From contig QZLH01001043.1 of NCBI GenBank assembly GCA_003833135.1, positions 26,172-45,889 of the forward strand: 19,718 bases of DNA, in the 5' to 3' direction. Made by a program: the position numbers and the translations under genes. Below, piece by piece: positions 17,273-19,718 of the stretch. Under the pieces are notes generated by a model that made no database searches, was not told the DNA's origin, and saw only the letters and a program-made list of their open reading frames with translations. Origin of the DNA: Oehlia diaphana (taxonomy: Eukaryota; Glomeromycota; Glomeromycetes; Glomerales; Glomeraceae). Numbering within the stretch: the first letter of the stretch is position 1; every line of letters begins with the position of its first letter.

Positions 17273-17690
17273 CTCAATTCCGCATAAACGAGTAATTCAC
17301 TAATTTTGTGTAAAAATATTACGGAGTTATTAGTACATATATTAATTTGTAATGCTGTTACATAACTCTGGTAACGATGTTTGCATCTGTTTTTACCATA
17401 GATTATATGCTCGTTATCGATAATGTATGTTTATCAGTATACCTAGGAATTGAGCGCACCCTGTGGGTGGTTCTACTCTTTCTGCTCATGGTATTGCTTC
17501 GCAGTATGTTCCTAATCCCAAAGGGAGGAATAACGTAGTCTTTGATAATTATCGTTCACAAAAAATATGCTTCATCGTTATTATTAGTACTCTGCAATTG
17601 GTAATTATTAATTCCACGTCTATATTATTCTTCCTGTTATCTACTAATAATCATTTCTGCAGCTGTCTATGTTTTTCCTCCTCTGTCACC
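17273..17690. other. Mosaic repeats between relics
   Basis: The stretch contains CTGGTAACGATG (about 17371), a CACCC-TGT-GGGTG hairpin with GGTTCTACTC (17457-17478), a TATTGC-TTC-GCAGTA hairpin (about 17492-17506) and an ACTAATAATCATTTCTGCAG motif shared with 18585. The 17463-17783 open frame is built from these repeats and is not called. Confidence 0.5.
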
Positions 17691-17800
17691 CAAAAATCAT
17701 GTGACTTTCACTTACAGCTCGTCAGCGAAATTTACAGTTCACTCTGTTCTGTAATTTCGGCCAGAGGCCCCGACCAAAAATGAGTCTCGCAAGAGACTAG
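17691..17800 (+). repeat. CACGTGA-type unit and GNRA-like hairpin
   Basis: AAAAATCATGTGACTTTC, CGAAATTTACAG and CTGTTCTGTAATTTCGG form a diverged copy of the 11693 unit without its hairpin. Next comes AGTCTC-GCAA-GAGACT (17783-17798), a perfect 6-bp stem with a GCAA loop. Confidence 0.55.
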
Positions 17801-17845
17801 TTGACATGAGGATGTGGGCATATATAAGCATCTTGTTATTTTTGG

Positions 17846-17953
17846 GCTGCGGCTGGGATTGCAACTAACAACCCTGCCGGCAAGCAGAGAGCTATAGCAT
17901 TATTTGAATCATGTTTAACTGGAAAGGCATGGGGAGTTTCGTATAATATGTAG
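17846..17953 (+). pseudogene. Gag-like fragment
   Basis: Thirty-five codons read AAAGIATNNPAGKQRAIALF and SCLTGKAWGVSYN before a TAG at 17951. A run of Ala-Ala-Gly-Ile, then a helix ending LTG.A..W, is the pattern of gag-like capsid proteins, where a Trp follows the LxGxA motif. It lies on the opposite strand to the relic at 16542-17272 and represents a more N-terminal part of such a protein, so the two are separate pieces or rearranged halves. Upstream sequence is mosaic. Confidence 0.45.
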
Positions 17954-18660
17954 GGATTTATTATTTTTTGATCGTAAACCGCCCATTTTTCAACTACTCT
18001 TGTGATGAGATTTCAGCCCTTTATAATTTTCGTCGTACCTCTGAAAATCACTTCTTCGAAGGTCCTAATAGACTAAAGATTATTTTTGTATGCATTTTCA
18101 TTGTTAATCGTCTACAGTAGGTTTGTGTGTAAAGTCAAATCAGTCAGAGACAGACCAAAAGGCATATACAATAAGTATCCGAAAAAAATCCCTGAAAGAG
18201 CCTGAAGCGTGTATGGATTTTCGAACGAAGTGAGGAGGCCTTTGGCCCATTCCACGAATTTATACAGTGCCAAAATTCGTTTTATTTTGGTGAGACACTT
18301 CCATCGTTACCAACAATAAACTGCATAGAAGATAACATAGGTATTATGGGATACAAGATATTAGCCCTAGGAATCCAGGTTCCTGGAACCTCCTATATAA
18401 TGAGCGTGGTTGAGCAGCAAGATGGTCAAACTACAGAGAAGAATGAGTAGACAGCGGCAAAGAACAGTTATTCCTCTGTTGGTAACGGTGGTATTTTTCT
18501 ACAGTATATGTCAGTTGAACATACGTATATTTTTGTAACGATGAAGTAAAATAGCCTCAGCAAAATTTTCAGTTCAGTCCGTTACTAATAATCATTTCTG
18601 CAGCTAGTCTACGTCATTCCTCGCAGAATGCCTGGAAGGCACTATCTACGTATCCTATCT

Positions 18661-18720
18661 ATGTCATGGTCATATGATACTCTGCGCATTTGTTCAGAGT
18701 GTCACATGAATAAATTCTAC
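18661..18720 (-). repeat. Inverted copy of 13241-13315, empty site
   Basis: Reverse-complement match to 13241-13315. CATATG joins ACCATG directly at 18670/18671, without the 21-bp block found in the other copy. Confidence 0.7.
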
Positions 18721-18721
18721 C

Positions 18722-18803
18722 ATTGTAGAAAAAATATAGACATGGCTATTCGTGCATATAATAATGAAAGAGATGATTCCCAAGTAGACAGGGCCCTCCG
18801 GGC
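18722..18803 (+). pseudogene. Possible helix-turn-helix transposase fragment
   Basis: About 27 codons read KNIDMAIRAYNNERDDSQ and RALRAFCG between mosaic repeats. The pattern of an amphipathic helix with A..AY followed by ALRAF recalls psq-type helix-turn-helix starts of pogo/Tc1-like transposases. It is too short to be sure. The larger open frame around it (18628-18864) is made of repeat sequence. Confidence 0.2.
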
Positions 18804-18956
18804 ATTCTGCGGCACAGTCATTCACATTATTTTTCCACAGTCATCCACGTTATTTGTCCACTAATAATCTGTCCTGCAATCACGCCCACGTTATTCCTCT
18901 GCAGGAGCTCACGTTATTTTTCCTGCAGTCGCACACGTTGTTCCTCCCGCTGTCCA

Positions 18957-19012
18957 CTTATTATGCTAACATATTATATGAAAGTCACCTCTGAGAGGAG
19001 TTTCATTTTGGT
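18957..19012 (+). repeat. ~55-bp hairpin unit (copy 6 of 6)
   Basis: This is the right end of a third, shorter copy of the 10948/13801 repeat, sharing CACACGTTGTTCCTCCCGCT just upstream with 14013. Its centre, CCTCTGAGAGG, is a perfect palindrome. Confidence 0.75.
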
Positions 19013-19095
19013 GGGATACTTCTATTCCACTGTGTTACCTTTGCTCACGTTATTTCTCTTGCAGTCGTCTACGTTATTCCTCCTGTTATCCACTA

Positions 19096-19135
19096 AAAAA
19101 TTTCAACGACCTGAAGTCTCTTAAAGTTACGTGAT
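19096..19135 (-). repeat. CACGTGA-type unit, reversed
   Basis: AAAAAATTTCAACGACCTGA followed by GTTACGTGATTT is the reverse orientation of the 11693 unit, with one change in the CACGTGA core. It is the last mosaic unit before the CRN fragment. Confidence 0.6.
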
Positions 19136-19161
19136 TTCAGCTGGGGGCCCTGGCCCAAATT

Positions 19162-19491
19162 CCTTGGCAAATCCTCATAGAAAGTGTGTTTGTGGGTAAG
19201 GTATTCAGAATTATCACAGATGCAGAAAAGTGGTACTTTATGGAATGTTCGCTCGATGACCAGGACAGGCTAAGATTCAAACTATCCGAACCTATGGTTG
19301 TTGTATACAAGGACGAGAATATGGAAAATATGGTTAAGAAAGTTCTTGGACATATTGCATGGTTGTTAAAGGAGGTACAAAAGCTGAATTCAACTTCTCA
19401 AAGTGAGGAGAGAGCAATAAAAAAGCCTAGGTCATTGGGCAACCTTAAAGAAAAATCACTTCGTGAGCACAGCTCAGATACTGTAGTATAG
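19162..19491 (+). pseudogene. Crinkler (CRN) C-terminal fragment
   Basis: An open frame reads PWQILIESVFVGKVFRIITD, then AEKWYFMECSLDDQDRLRF, MVVVYKDENMENMVKKVLGH and IAWLLKEVQKL, followed by a polar Lys/Ser-rich tail to TAG 19489-19491. This matches the C-terminal end I associate with Rhizophagus Crinkler proteins (the VTDA.KWYF motif, then VVVYKDENME..V.KVLGHI.WLL). There is no ATG: the frame runs in from the mosaic, so the N-terminal domain and catalytic core are absent. It begins about where resemblance ends in the plus-strand relic at 3447-3620, so the two could be parts of one split gene or of two family members. The frame itself is intact over 100 codons. Confidence 0.6.
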
Positions 19492-19498
19492 TCTTAGG

Positions 19499-19660
19499 TA
19501 GTGTTTCGGGCGAAACCGAAACTAAACTTTTGGTGAAACTTCCAAAACCTGGCGAAACTAGTTTCGCCACCAGCGTAAAATTCGAAACTGGCGAAACTTC
19601 CAAAATTAGGCGAAACTTGCCCAAACTTCCGAAACGTCCGTAACTTGGTGAAACATTTTA
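19499..19660. mobile_element. Start of a TAGTGTT element with GGCGAAAC repeats, cut by window end
   Basis: TAGTGTTTCGGGCGAAAC opens a stretch holding about ten GAAAC motifs, mostly GGCGAAACT and CTTCCAAAA, including the palindromic ACTAGTTTCGCC (about 19558-19569). The TAGTGTT start and dense subterminal motifs mirror the hAT-like element at 4746. No matching AACACTA end occurs before the window stops, so the element is incomplete here. Confidence 0.5.
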
Positions 19661-19718
19661 TTGGTTTATTTTTTGTAATACATTATGCATGACCAGATTA
19701 ACAAAAATAACAAAATTT

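Noticed and set aside
17463..17783. 106-codon plus-strand frame as a gene
   Set aside because: It reads through several mosaic motifs and a CACGTGA-type unit, and does not start at a supported ATG.
11000..18500. Mitochondrial DNA insertion, suggested by the GC-rich hairpins
   Set aside because: No mitochondrial gene, rRNA or tRNA was recognised, and the hairpins lie among gag-like and CRN relics. Similarity in style alone is not enough; a search against the mitochondrial genome would settle it.
10403..19135. CRISPR array
   Set aside because: Repeats vary in length, orientation and spacing, without regular unique spacers or cas-like genes, and the context is eukaryotic.

Overview
The window looks like nuclear DNA of a repeat-rich, AT-rich fungus, most likely an arbuscular mycorrhizal fungus (Glomeromycotina, Rhizophagus-like). 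Three things point there: degraded Crinkler (CRN) effector-family genes at both ends (2739-3785 and 19162-19491); gag-like retroelement relics of a type I associate with Rhizophagus; and short fungal-style introns (70-76 nt, GTAAGT donors). This placement rests on recognition by eye, not on a search. No intact, confidently functional gene lies in the window.

Left part (1-10.4 kb): very AT-rich, with gene relics and small non-autonomous transposons. It holds palindromes and a 527-bp inverted-repeat element (82-878), the spliced 3' end of an unidentified minus-strand gene (1092-1338), and a broken CRN gene with an N-terminal domain, an interrupted middle and a PD-(D/E)xK-like core (2739-3785). 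A small serine- and lysine-rich gene (4576) is disrupted by a hAT-like MITE with 15-bp terminal repeats and an 8-bp target duplication (4746-5053). Several short unidentified coding remnants and long AT-rich stretches without recognisable genes follow.

Right part (10.4-19.1 kb): visibly less AT-rich and built almost wholly from interlocking repeats. It opens with a nearly perfect foldback of two ~209-bp arms around a 66-bp loop (10403-10887). A mosaic follows: a 294-bp direct repeat (10948/13801), a ~330-bp inverted repeat with a 270-bp insertion (11925-12516/15569-15899), a 223/248-bp direct repeat (13362/16291), six copies of a ~55-bp hairpin unit, CACGTGA-containing units in both orientations, and many copies of a motif around ACGTTATTCCTCC. 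Small GC-rich hairpins with 3-4-nt loops are scattered through it. At several places one repeat copy carries a ~20-bp hairpin that another lacks, as expected of very short mobile hairpins or of repeated loss. Gag-like relics (16542-17272 minus, 17846-17953 plus, possibly 14761-14860 plus) are embedded in it.

Right edge: a C-terminal CRN fragment (19162-19491), then the start of a GGCGAAAC-repeat element beginning TAGTGTT, like the element at 4746, and cut off by the window end. The genes do not form a pathway; the picture is a transposon- and effector-rich genomic compartment in which coding sequence is being broken up. The best candidate for something undescribed is the mini-hairpin mosaic.
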